From Ochrobactrum sp. CM-21-5 (GTDB lineage: Bacteria > Pseudomonadota > Alphaproteobacteria > Rhizobiales > Rhizobiaceae), in contig NZ_JACLZJ010000001.1 in assembly GCF_014253075.1 (NCBI RefSeq), forward strand, positions 930,001 through 994,000: 64,000 nt of DNA. Reading direction: 5' to 3'. Numbering within the stretch: the first letter of the stretch is position 1; each line of letters begins with the position of its first letter. Below the pieces are notes generated by a model. That model was not told the DNA's origin and ran no database searches. It saw nothing but the letters and a program-made list of their open reading frames with translations. The translations under genes and the position numbers were made by a program. Below are positions 45,826 to 54,349 of this stretch, piece by piece.

Positions 45826-46679
45826 TTGCGAAATCCTCCCGAAAGACCTGCCGGGCAGGTGCGGATGACAACAATCGCCAGCGTGAACACAATCATGTAG
45901 GCCAGAACCGGTGATAGGATCGCCGAGAGGGTAGTGTTTGAGGCGCCAATGACAGCGCTGCCCCAAAGCGCGCCGAACGGGCTGCCGACACCGCCGACGA
46001 GAATCGAGAGGAACGCGGGTATGACGAAGCCCATGCCCATCTGCGGGTCGACACTCATCAGCGGAGCCATTACAGCCCCTGCGAAACCAGCCAGCCCTGC
46101 GCCGAAACTGAATGTGTAACGATCAAGTCTGCGCGTGTTGACACCCAGACATTGCGCCATTGATCGGTTTGCCATCGCGGCCCGCGCTGCTAGTCCGATT
46201 TTTGTGCGATACAAACACGAGAACGCGAACACGGCGACAGCTATCGCCATGGCCATCACGAAAAGGCGATAGGACGAATATTCGATTCCAAGAAAATGGA
46301 CCGCCCCGGTAAACGGTGCATCAATGATCTGGGATGCTGGGCCGAAAATGATGATGATTGCCTGCTTGATGGCCAGTGACAGCCCCCAGGTCGCCAGAAT
46401 GGTATCGACCGGCCGGTGATAGATGAAGCGCAATATGCACATGTCGCAAATCAGCCCCACGATCGAAACGGCTGCAAATGCGAGCGGCAGCGCAACCCAA
46501 AATGGCAAACCGAAATTTTGTGCCACGAGTACGGAATAGGCACCGAGCAGGAAGAATTCTCCATGGGCGAGGTTGATCACCTGCATCAGCCCGAAGACGA
46601 TGACAAGGCCGATGCTGACAAGAAGGAGAACTGAGGTGTAATTCAGGGAATCCAGCAATAAGATGAAAATGAATTGCAT
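45822..46679 (-). CDS. Branched-chain/amide ABC transporter permease (LivH type)
   Basis: 285 residues. GLMQVINLAHGEFFLLGAY, ATWGLSLAIKQ and GAVMAPLMSVDPQMGMGFV are LivH hallmarks. It pairs with the LivM-type protein as the inner-membrane channel. The start is directly adjacent to the stop of the ATPase gene before it. Confidence 0.92.
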   Translation of the reverse strand: MQFIFILLLDSLNYTSVLLLVSIGLVIVFGLMQVINLAHGEFFLLGAYSVLVAQNFGLPFWVALPLAFAAVSIVGLICDMCILRFIYHRPVDTILATWGLSLAIKQAIIIIFGPASQIIDAPFTGAVHFLGIEYSSYRLFVMAMAIAVAVFAFSCLYRTKIGLAARAAMANRSMAQCLGVNTRRLDRYTFSFGAGLAGFAGAVMAPLMSVDPQMGMGFVIPAFLSILVGGVGSPFGALWGSAVIGASNTTLSAILSPVLAYMIVFTLAIVVIRTCPAGLSGGFRK

Positions 46680-47384
46680 CTAAAGCCCCATGTATTTCTC
46701 AAGCAGGCCGGGATCGGCTATGATTTCGGAGGTTTGCACCTGGGCGACGATGGCGCCGTTCTCCAGAAAAGCGACTGACTGCGAAAGCGCTTTCACCAGG
46801 TCGGTGTTTTGTTCGACGACGATGACGGTCAGCCCTTGCTCGCGGCAGATGTTTGACAGGGTCTCGGCGATTTCCTGCACGATTGACGGCTGGATTCCTT
46901 CGGACGGTTCGTCAAGCAGCAACAAGTCCGGCTCACCAATCAGGGCGCGGCCGATAGCCAATTGCTGTTGCTGCCCTCCGGACATGGTGCCCGCTTTCTG
47001 ATTGCGCCTTTCGGCAAGAATGGGAAACCAGCTGAATATTTTTTCAAAATTGGGCCGGGTGATCCATGGCTTGCCGACGAAACCCATGAGGAGATTTTCT
47101 TCAACGGTGAAATCGAGAAAAACCTCTCGCCCCTGGGGAACATAGGCGACACCCAAATTGCTTATGTCATTAGGCGCCAGATCGGAGATTTGCGCATCGC
47201 GGAAATGAATGGTTCCGCGGTTCGGCTTGATGAGCCCCATGATGGTTTTCATCAGCAGGGTTTTTCCCATGCCGTTGCGTCCCATGACGGCCAGCCGGTC
47301 GCCGGTCGATACGCACAGTTCAATTCCTTTGAGAACCGAAGCACCGCGAATATAACCGGATTCCAATGCCCTGATTTCCAACAT
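46680..47384 (-). CDS. ABC transporter ATPase (LivF type)
   Basis: 234 residues: Walker A GRNGMGKTLLMK, signature TMSGGQQQQLAIGRA, Walker B LLLLDEPSEGIQP and the switch His replaced in VIVVEQNTDLV (Gln-Asn), as usual for LivF. It overlaps the LivG-type gene by one base. Confidence 0.92.
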   Translation of the reverse strand: MLEIRALESGYIRGASVLKGIELCVSTGDRLAVMGRNGMGKTLLMKTIMGLIKPNRGTIHFRDAQISDLAPNDISNLGVAYVPQGREVFLDFTVEENLLMGFVGKPWITRPNFEKIFSWFPILAERRNQKAGTMSGGQQQQLAIGRALIGEPDLLLLDEPSEGIQPSIVQEIAETLSNICREQGLTVIVVEQNTDLVKALSQSVAFLENGAIVAQVQTSEIIADPGLLEKYMGL

Positions 47385-48133
47385 CAGACATATGCCCCCA
47401 AATAGGCTGAACGTACTTCAGGGTCGTTCTTGACCTCATCATACGTACCTTCGGTCAGAACTTTGCCCCGCATCATGACGACGATCGGGCAGAGAAGCTC
47501 GCGCACGAATGTCATGTCGTGTTCGATAACCAGCACCGAAGCCCCGGTGGTCTGGTTGATCGTACGGATGAGTTCGATCGTTGCTGCCGTTTCGCGGACG
47601 GTCATTCCTGCCGTCGGCTCATCCAGCAAAAGCAGGTCGGACTGTTTGGCTGCCAGCAGGCAAAGTTCCAGCCTTTGCTTGATCCCATGCGGCAATTCGG
47701 CGGCTATTTTGTCCGCGTAATCCCACAGGCCCGCCTTCTCCAGAATTGGGCGATATGTCCGGGATTGGCTTGGGCCGAACACGGAAGGCAGTAACTTTCC
47801 TCGTGTTCTCTGTGCCAGGCTTGCAATTTCAATGTGTTCGAGCACCGTCAGGTCCGGCATGATGCCGGGAACCTGAAATTTCCGACCGATCCCCATTCTG
47901 CCGATCTCATGCGGTGACAGGCGGGTAATCTCACGCTCGCGAAGAAATACGCGTCCCGATGTTGGCTTCAGCGTGCCGGTAAGCACATTGAAAAGCGTGC
48001 TTTTACCGCATCCATTGGGACCGATGATGCATTTGACCTCACCGGCACCCAGCGAAAGATTCACGCCTTGCAGAGCGTGAACCGATCCGAACGATTTCAC
48101 GACATTGTCGATTTTCAGATATTGAGCACTCAC
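47384..48133 (-). CDS. ABC transporter ATPase (LivG type)
   Basis: 249 residues. Walker A GPNGCGKSTLFN, the LivG-specific IGRKFQVPGIMPDLTVLEH, Walker B LLLLDEPTAGM and VLVIEHDM. The UrtD-like ELPHGIKQRLELC replaces the usual LSGG signature, a trait of urea/amide-type members of the family. It follows the binding-protein gene by 12 bp. Confidence 0.9.
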   Translation of the reverse strand: MSAQYLKIDNVVKSFGSVHALQGVNLSLGAGEVKCIIGPNGCGKSTLFNVLTGTLKPTSGRVFLREREITRLSPHEIGRMGIGRKFQVPGIMPDLTVLEHIEIASLAQRTRGKLLPSVFGPSQSRTYRPILEKAGLWDYADKIAAELPHGIKQRLELCLLAAKQSDLLLLDEPTAGMTVRETAATIELIRTINQTTGASVLVIEHDMTFVRELLCPIVVMMRGKVLTEGTYDEVKNDPEVRSAYLGAYV

Positions 48134-48145
48134 TGTTCTGGTCCG

Positions 48146-49342
48146 TCACGCAGCACACTGGCTCGGAGCGACGGTTTTGCCGATGTATTTCACCTGTTCC
48201 AGCTGGCTGTTCTTCACTTCGGCAATCAGCATGTTGAGATCGACATGCTTGTCGGATGCGCGCAAGGTGACATCACCATTTCCGAACATCATGGTTTGCC
48301 CCGTCAAAGCCTGCATGATGGCGCTCTTGTCGTCGCTGTCGGCCTTTTTGACGGCTTCAAGATAAAAGCGTGTCAGACCGTAGTGACTTTCGGCGTAGTA
48401 GCTGACTGTCGCGTTTTCGCCGAACATCGCCTTCTGGCGAGCGACGAAATCCTTTGCTTCGGGGCGGTCCAGCGTCTGCATAAAGGGCAGGGGCGCGATG
48501 ATGCCCTCGGATTCTGCGCTCGTGAAACCGGACAGGTAGTTTTCATTGAAGCCGAGGAACGACAGTCTGATCTTGTCGCGCAAGCCGGCGGCATGCATCT
48601 GTTTCACGAAGGTCACGCCGTCGGCACCCGGCAGCGTCAGGATGACGGTATCCGCGCCCGAATCCGCAATCTTGCGCAGGGTAGGCGCGAAATCCTTGAC
48701 GCCGAATGGCGTATATTCTTCCCCGGCGATAGCACCGCCGAGTTCGGCGACCTTGGCCTTGATGGCATCGTTCATCTTGCGTGGCCACGTATAGTCCGCG
48801 CCAAAAAGGAAGAACTTCCCGGATTGGGTGGAAGAGAGATAGGGCACGACCGTATCGACAAAATGCGCCGGTACCGCGCTGTAGCAGGCGATCCAGTCGC
48901 TGCAGACGCCGCCTTCATAATCAGTGGCGTAAAGGAGCGGTGTTTTTGCTTTCTCGACCGTGGACTTGATGGCGTCGCGATTGGCGCTGGTAACGGGGCC
49001 GATGATGGCGTTGACCTTGTCGCGACGGATAAGCTGCGTGGCGCGCTCAACAGCAGTGCGTGGGTCCGTCTTGTCATCGGCTTGCACAAGCTCGATCTGT
49101 CGACCCAGAACGCCCCCGGCGGCGTTGATCTCGTCAATCGCCATCTTTGTGCCCTGCAAACCTTGCTGGCCGAACAGTTCCAGTCCGCCTGAAAACGGCA
49201 AGAGCAATCCTACCTTGAAAGGATCGCCGGATGCCCGCGCAATCGCTGGCATTGAAAGTGCTGCGGCGGCTGTAGCCACGCCGCCGAGAAACGTGCGGCG
49301 CGTAAGATTGAGTTTGCGAGTATTCGCGACTTCGACTGGCAT
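48146..49342 (-). CDS. TAT-exported periplasmic binding protein for amide-like substrates
   Basis: 398 residues. The twin-arginine leader NLTRRTFLGGVATAAAALS precedes a type I periplasmic fold. VGLLLPFSGGLELFGQQGLQ, the ADDKTDPRTAVERATQLI region and YATDYEGGVCSDWIACYSA resemble UrtA/AmiC-like urea and amide receptors more than leucine receptors. With the enamidase-like and isochorismatase-like hydrolases encoded nearby, a cyclic or acyclic amide is the best guess for the ligand. First gene of the transporter operon. Confidence 0.85.
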   Translation of the reverse strand: MPVEVANTRKLNLTRRTFLGGVATAAAALSMPAIARASGDPFKVGLLLPFSGGLELFGQQGLQGTKMAIDEINAAGGVLGRQIELVQADDKTDPRTAVERATQLIRRDKVNAIIGPVTSANRDAIKSTVEKAKTPLLYATDYEGGVCSDWIACYSAVPAHFVDTVVPYLSSTQSGKFFLFGADYTWPRKMNDAIKAKVAELGGAIAGEEYTPFGVKDFAPTLRKIADSGADTVILTLPGADGVTFVKQMHAAGLRDKIRLSFLGFNENYLSGFTSAESEGIIAPLPFMQTLDRPEAKDFVARQKAMFGENATVSYYAESHYGLTRFYLEAVKKADSDDKSAIMQALTGQTMMFGNGDVTLRASDKHVDLNMLIAEVKNSQLEQVKYIGKTVAPSQCAA

Positions 49343-49681
49343 CGAGCCCCCTCCATTCTGATATCGCTGACGGGTCGCCAGTTCCCTGTTTTTTCAACTT
49401 TTGGCGACCTGCTGAGTATTCTTCACAACCTGCAAAGTATGTCAATTAATTTGTTTTATTACATATGATTTTTTCTTTTATGTGATGAATGAAGGCAAAA
49501 ATGAAGCGATAGGAGATTATGGATTTCTTTCAGTCATAAAATTATACCATTGTTTTTATTGAATTAATTTTCAATATTTTGATTTTTTGATGTGGATTCT
49601 GTAAATCTTTATCGAACATAAAGTTATTGCTACTCATACAAATAACTGCAATCATCACGGATATGAAACTTCGGAGGGAAC
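49343..49681. other. Divergent promoter region between the transporter operon and the AA_synth pair
   Basis: 339 bp, strongly AT-rich between 49440 and 49640. No gene. CTTCGGAGGGAAC before 49682 contains the AA_synth ribosome site. The MarR protein encoded at 52243 may act here, but I cannot identify its operator by eye. Confidence 0.5.
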
Positions 49682-50266
49682 ATGTTTCCGGTAAAATTGC
49701 GTAAAACTTTGATCCAGATCGAAGAGGTCTATCATGAGGGCGGTCCTGTTCGTTCTGAGCCGGTGCTTCGCGGATCAATTCTTGCTGTCATCGAAAACCC
49801 GTTCGCAGGTCGTTATGTCGAGGACATTGTTGGCTTCATGGATGACCTGAAGCCATTGGGCCTGCAAATGGCCACTCAGCTTTTGAACGCGCTCGGGGGC
49901 GACGCCTCCAAGATTGAAGGATATGGCAAGGGTGCCGTGGTTGGCGGCGCAGGCGAGCTGGAGCACGGTGCGCTGTGGCACAATCCCGGCGGCTATGCGA
50001 TGCGTGAGCTTTTGGGTAGTCCGAAAGCGATTGTTCCGTCCGCCAAGAAAGTGGGCGCGCCGGGCGTGCGGATAGACATACCCATCACCCATGTAAACGC
50101 ATCCTATGTACGCTCGCATTTCGATGCGATCGAGGTCGGTATTCCGGATGCGCCGCGTGCCAATGAGCTGCTGCTGGTCCTGTCCATGACGACCGGCTCT
50201 CGCGTGCACGCCCGGTCCGGCGGCTTGGCTGCGGAGGAGATCAAGGGGGACGACGGATTGCGATGA
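49682..50266 (+). CDS. AA_synth (DUF1185) family protein, copy 1
   Basis: 194 residues of Pfam AA_synth, a family with solved structures but, to my knowledge, no firm reaction. Conserved segments shared with its neighbour are VIENPFAGRYVED, YGKGAVVGGAGELEHGA, VPSAKKVGAPG, VRSHFDAIEV and DAPRANELLLVLSM. His95-like residues in GELEH and ITHVNASYVRSHF could form an active or metal site. The stop overlaps copy 2 by ATGA, so the two are made together. Confidence 0.8.
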   Translation: MFPVKLRKTLIQIEEVYHEGGPVRSEPVLRGSILAVIENPFAGRYVEDIVGFMDDLKPLGLQMATQLLNALGGDASKIEGYGKGAVVGGAGELEHGALWHNPGGYAMRELLGSPKAIVPSAKKVGAPGVRIDIPITHVNASYVRSHFDAIEVGIPDAPRANELLLVLSMTTGSRVHARSGGLAAEEIKGDDGLR

Positions 50267-50847
50267 AAACGAAGATCAGAAAGATTGTAACCTTCGTAGA
50301 GGAAACCCGTATCGAAGGCGGACGGGACCTGGCGGAGCCGACGCGCCGGGCGGCGGCTGTGGCCGTAATCGCCAATCCCTACACAGGTGAATATGTCGAA
50401 GATCTCGCACTGCTCAGTGAGATGGGTGAGGAGCTTGGTGAGCTTTTGACGACCCGGGCTGTCGAAGCTCTGGGTATTCCAGGCGATCGTGCCGAGAGTT
50501 TCGGTAAGGCGGCAGTCGTTGGGGCTGATGGCGAGCTGGAACATGCGGCGGCGATACTGCATCCCAGGCTGGGTGCCCCTGTGCGCCGGATATTGGGACG
50601 CGGGCCCGCACTCATTCCCTCATCCAAGAAGCGCGCTGGTATGGGCGCGCCAATCGACATCCCGCTCGGCCATAAGGATGCCGCGAAAGTCCGGAGCCAT
50701 TTCGATGGAATGGAGGTCCGCGTGGCGGATGCGCCGCGGGACAACGAAATCGTGGTTGCTGTTTCTGTCACCGATTCAGGCCGCCCGCACCCGCGTGTCG
50801 GCGGGCTGACAACGGACCAGATCAAAGGCGAGAATGGCGTGGATTGA
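50263..50847 (+). CDS. AA_synth (DUF1185) family protein, copy 2
   Basis: 194 residues, a diverged paralogue of the preceding gene at the same length. VIANPYTGEYVEDL, FGKAAVVGADGELEHAA, IPSSKKRAGMG and VRSHFDGMEVRVADAPRDNE align position for position. Tandem arrangement and translational coupling suggest a hetero-oligomer. It is convergent with the enamidase-like gene, with a two-way terminator between. Confidence 0.8.
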   Translation: MKTKIRKIVTFVEETRIEGGRDLAEPTRRAAAVAVIANPYTGEYVEDLALLSEMGEELGELLTTRAVEALGIPGDRAESFGKAAVVGADGELEHAAAILHPRLGAPVRRILGRGPALIPSSKKRAGMGAPIDIPLGHKDAAKVRSHFDGMEVRVADAPRDNEIVVAVSVTDSGRPHPRVGGLTTDQIKGENGVD

Positions 50848-50884
50848 TCTCGCCGGAACTGATCCGACGAGAAAACGTCTGTAG

Positions 50885-50915
50885 AAAAAAGCGGCCAGAT
50901 TGGCCGCTTTTTTTA
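50885..50915. terminator. Bidirectional terminator
   Basis: AGCGGCCA (50890-50897), GAT, TGGCCGCT (50901-50908), with an A tract on the left and a T tract on the right. It serves both convergent transcripts. Confidence 0.92.
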
Positions 50916-52091
50916 TTCCTGAACGATCTGCGGTGCCCTGTCCGATGGCGGCGTGTTGCGTGAGCGCCCCACACGGATTTCTCCGTCGATCATCACCATG
51001 CCAATGCCTGGCAAGTTGCCAAGTTCTATGCTTTCAATGAAGCCGTCGCCCGCACCGCCCGTCGCCTGATCCATGAAGACAAGATCAGCGCTGCGGCCCA
51101 CTTCAATCATGCCGCGATCATCGAGATTGCGGAATTTGCATATATTGCCGGTCGCAAAGCAAAAGGCCGTTTCCACGGACACGTCGCCCAGTGAAACCAG
51201 ATGGGTGATGGTGCGCAGGATGCCGAGCGGCTGAACGCCGGAACCGGCGGGCCCATCCGTTCCCAGCACTACGCGATCCAGTTCGCCGCGCTGTTTGGCG
51301 ATATCCAGCACATAAAGGCCCGCCTTGAGATTGCCGTTGTGAACGATCTCGATGGCGCGGGTGCTTTTCTCGCAAATCTGTTCGAGCTCATCGAAGGGGA
51401 GTGCTGTGGGGCCACCATTGATGTGTGCAATGATATCGGCATCGACTTCAATGACGACATCGGCGCCGATCCGTCCCGAACCGGGGATCGAATTGCCACC
51501 CGTATGGGTCATGGATGTCATGCCATACTTGCGGGCCCATGCGATCATTTTCTTGCCGGTCGGGCCGTCCTTCACTCTGCCAAGCCCGACCTCACCGATC
51601 AGCCGGACGCCAGCATCGGCCAGTTCCTTGAAATCCTGTTCCGTCATGCCGGGTTCAAGCACCGGTGCGCCTGCAAGCACCTTCATGCCCGTTGGTCGGA
51701 AATTTGAAAAGGCGCGCTGCGAGGCGATGCCCAGGGCTTTGACGCCGACCACATCGTTCGGACGTCCGGGATAATGTGCTTCGCCAGCGGAAATAATGGT
51801 GGTGACGCCGCCGTGAACAGTGGAATCCATCCAGCCGATCTGATTTTGGCGCGGGGTCCAGTCTCCGGCGACAGGATGTACGTGGTTGTCGATCAGGCCG
51901 GGGCTGACGGCTGAGCCGTTTGCGTCGATGATCCCGTCATCGGCGCTCACCGAAATCTCATCCCCTTTTCCCAGTTTCGTTATGATACCGTTTTCCACGA
52001 CAATGGTATCGATGTCCAGAATGGGATTTCGAATATCTCCGCTCAGCGCAAGTCCAATATTTCTGATAACGATGCGTTTCGGGTCGGTCAT
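50913..52091 (-). CDS. Amidohydrolase closely resembling enamidase
   Basis: 392 residues. HVH metal site in SPGLIDNHVHPVAGDW; GGVTTIISAGEAHYPGRPND, IGEVGLGRVKDGP (metal Glu/Lys region), THTGGNSIPGS, AHINGGPTALPF and LGTDGPAGSG (final Asp). These follow the enamidase of Eubacterium barkeri nicotinate fermentation almost segment for segment, including the C-terminal SRNTPP tail. That enzyme hydrolyses 6-oxo-1,4,5,6-tetrahydronicotinate to 2-formylglutarate and ammonia. The similarity is from memory of that family; the substrate here may differ. Confidence 0.82.
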   Translation of the reverse strand: MTDPKRIVIRNIGLALSGDIRNPILDIDTIVVENGIITKLGKGDEISVSADDGIIDANGSAVSPGLIDNHVHPVAGDWTPRQNQIGWMDSTVHGGVTTIISAGEAHYPGRPNDVVGVKALGIASQRAFSNFRPTGMKVLAGAPVLEPGMTEQDFKELADAGVRLIGEVGLGRVKDGPTGKKMIAWARKYGMTSMTHTGGNSIPGSGRIGADVVIEVDADIIAHINGGPTALPFDELEQICEKSTRAIEIVHNGNLKAGLYVLDIAKQRGELDRVVLGTDGPAGSGVQPLGILRTITHLVSLGDVSVETAFCFATGNICKFRNLDDRGMIEVGRSADLVFMDQATGGAGDGFIESIELGNLPGIGMVMIDGEIRVGRSRNTPPSDRAPQIVQE

Positions 52092-52242
52092 GTTTCTCCC
52101 CAGTTCTTCTTTTTAAATGCGCGCTACAATGCGACGCGTATGAGAGTGCTTCCAGCAAAAGCGGGGGACGCCTTGCATCTGGAAACCTGTGAAAACAAAT
52201 AGATAGAGTGGTATCGACGGCTTCTGAAAGCAGAAGCCGAAA

Positions 52243-52791
52243 TCAGGCTTCGGGGTCGGCGCTGATCTTGATCAGCATATCCATGAAGGAAATCTTCTCT
52301 TCGTCGCTGAGAGGCGCCAGCAGGCGTTCCCCCACCTCAGTGCTGTCCTTGAGACGATCAATTGTGAAGCTCAGCCCCTCATTCGTCAGGGTAAGGACGC
52401 TCAAACGCTGATCCGATTTCGATCTGCTGCGGTGAATCAAACCGTCATTGATCAGTTTGCGCACCACAACACTGATGGTCGATGGATCCATCGAGGTCAT
52501 GCGACCAAGATGGTTCTGGGAAACCGCGCCATACTTCAAAATGGTTGCCAGCGCCGCAAATTGCGGTGGAGACAGATTATCCATTCCCATGATGTTCTGG
52601 AATATGAGCGTCGCTTTCTGGTGAACCTTGCGCACAGCGAAAGCTGGATGCATATCCAGATCGTATCCGCTGCGTGCATAAGCGATTGCCGCTTCATCCC
52701 GGTCCAGAATCTGGTCGCCGTCATGGGGCACAACAGTCTTCCGTACGCGTTTTCGCGGTGCGGGGCTCACTTTTGTATGTTCTTCAGCCAA
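52243..52791 (-). CDS. MarR-family transcriptional regulator
   Basis: 182 residues. The winged helix covers FAALATILKYGAVSQNHLGR, MDPSTISVVVRKLINDGLI and the wing RSRSKSDQRLSVLTLTNEG. The start is TTG 52791, with AGGTG upstream. It lies 8 bp after the isochorismatase-like gene on the same strand, so it is probably autoregulated with the catabolic genes. The 151 bp between it and the enamidase-like gene may contain a separate promoter. Confidence 0.88.
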   Translation of the reverse strand: MAEEHTKVSPAPRKRVRKTVVPHDGDQILDRDEAAIAYARSGYDLDMHPAFAVRKVHQKATLIFQNIMGMDNLSPPQFAALATILKYGAVSQNHLGRMTSMDPSTISVVVRKLINDGLIHRSRSKSDQRLSVLTLTNEGLSFTIDRLKDSTEVGERLLAPLSDEEKISFMDMLIKISADPEA

Positions 52792-52799
52792 GCTGCACC

Positions 52800-53441
52800 T
52801 CAGGCGTTGATGATGTTTTCAATGGGCGCGCCGCTGTTCAGCGCCGCGACTATATCATCCGAATTGCACACAACGCCAAAATGTGTGGCGATGTCGTACA
52901 ACGAACTGGCCTGCTCGCGCGGGCCGGTGGCGGCGCAGCAATCCTGAGGGACCAGAATTTCATAGCCTTCGAAGAAAGCATCGGCAACGGTCGAGCGGAC
53001 GCAGATATTGGTGACGACGCCAAAGACGATAACCTGTTCGATCATCATGTCCTTGAGCGTTAGATGCAGATCCGTCTGGTAGAATGACGAATAGCGCCTC
53101 TTTGTAATGTGGATATCGTCTTCACGGGCATTAAGGTCCGAAATGATCTCGGTTCCCCACGTGCCTTCCTCGCCATGTGGGCTCCGCTTGAGAAACTCAC
53201 GCTCGCGGCGCATTCCTTTCCGGTGAACGTCATGAACCCAGAAGACAGGCATTCCGTTTTTGCGCGCATTCTCGATCACCGCCAGTTGTGGTGGAACCAA
53301 CTGCTCGTAGCCCGGCAAAACCATTTTGCCGCCCGGCTTGCAGAACTCATTGATCATATCCACGACGATAACGGCGGCCTTATCCGCTCGAAGCTGGAAT
53401 GCAGCTTCAGCCTTATGTGCGGAAAATACATCGACAGACAT
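52800..53441 (-). CDS. Isochorismatase-fold cysteine hydrolase (amidase type)
   Basis: 213 residues. Catalytic triad Asp in AVIVVDMINEF, Lys in ITKRRYSSFYQTDL and Cys in GVVTNICVRSTVADAFFEGY. This is the pattern of N-carbamoyl/maleamate/ureidoacrylate amidases rather than true isochorismatases. It would hydrolyse an amide or carbamoyl intermediate, releasing ammonia. It is between an SDR and MarR on one strand, within the catabolic cluster. Confidence 0.85.
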   Translation of the reverse strand: MSVDVFSAHKAEAAFQLRADKAAVIVVDMINEFCKPGGKMVLPGYEQLVPPQLAVIENARKNGMPVFWVHDVHRKGMRREREFLKRSPHGEEGTWGTEIISDLNAREDDIHITKRRYSSFYQTDLHLTLKDMMIEQVIVFGVVTNICVRSTVADAFFEGYEILVPQDCCAATGPREQASSLYDIATHFGVVCNSDDIVAALNSGAPIENIINA

Positions 53442-53525
53442 GGTTCACCCCCTGAATTTTGTTATGCTTTGGCGGACAAGAAAGCCGCACGGAAAATCTT
53501 CAGTCAAATCACGGACTGCGTGGTG

Positions 53526-54329
53526 TCAATAGGTCCCGCCGTCAGGGCCGTTGGCATAGCTCTGGAGGGTCTGCCCTCCATCGATCAGCCAGGCCGCACC
53601 ATTGATGTGGCGGGCACTATCTGAAGCGAGAAACACGACGACCTCGCCGACATCTTCGGGCTGGCCAATGCGTAGCGAAGGAATTTTCGACGCAAAGCGC
53701 GCAACCGCCGACGTGCCGCCGACGTTTTCGTCCCCAAGACCCGGAACCCCGAGGCTCGTTTCGATCACGCCCGGACAGATTGCATTGATTCTCACACCGT
53801 GTGGAGCAAGGTCGAGCGCAGCTGTCTTTGTCAGGCCGACAACGGCATGTTTGGTCGCAACATAACCGACGCCGCCCGACAGCACATCCCAATTGGACAT
53901 GGATGAGCCCATGTTCACGATGGCGCCCGTCTTGCGTGCGATCATGTGCAACGCCGCATATTTCAGTACCAGAAACTGGCTGCGCAAATTTACATTTACG
54001 ATATGATCCCAGTCCGCGCTGCTCCATTCCTGAATCGGGAGAACCGCACCTGCAATGCCGGCATTGTTGAAAACGACGTCGAGCGATCCGTACGTACTAA
54101 TACAATAATCGATGACTTTGCGCACGTGGGTTTCGTCGGTGACGTCACCACTGATGACAGACACTTCACCGAAAGCGGACAAGTATGCTTTCATCTTGTC
54201 GAGCTTCACAGAATCAATGTCAGCCAACACCAGATTGGCGCCCCGTTCGAGGAAGAGTTTCGCAGTGGCGCTGCCGATAGCGCCTGCGCCTCCGGTTACA
54301 AGAACGGTTTTCCCCAAAAAATCTTTCAT
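53526..54329 (-). CDS. Short-chain dehydrogenase/reductase
   Basis: 267 residues, classical SDR: TGGAGAIGSATAKLF, NNAGIAG, catalytic Ser in VNMGSSMSNW, Tyr and Lys in GYVATKHAVVG, and ICPGVIETSLG. It would oxidise or reduce an alcohol/carbonyl intermediate with NAD(P). 20 bp separate it from the epimerase-type gene upstream. Confidence 0.9.
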   Translation of the reverse strand: MKDFLGKTVLVTGGAGAIGSATAKLFLERGANLVLADIDSVKLDKMKAYLSAFGEVSVISGDVTDETHVRKVIDYCISTYGSLDVVFNNAGIAGAVLPIQEWSSADWDHIVNVNLRSQFLVLKYAALHMIARKTGAIVNMGSSMSNWDVLSGGVGYVATKHAVVGLTKTAALDLAPHGVRINAICPGVIETSLGVPGLGDENVGGTSAVARFASKIPSLRIGQPEDVGEVVVFLASDSARHINGAAWLIDGGQTLQSYANGPDGGTY

Positions 54330-54349
54330 TACAAAGACTTCCTCCGAGT

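Noticed and set aside
48068-49192. 374-codon plus-strand frame opposite the periplasmic binding protein
   Set aside because: No domain, no ribosome site, and the opposite strand has a TAT leader and full binding-protein fold.
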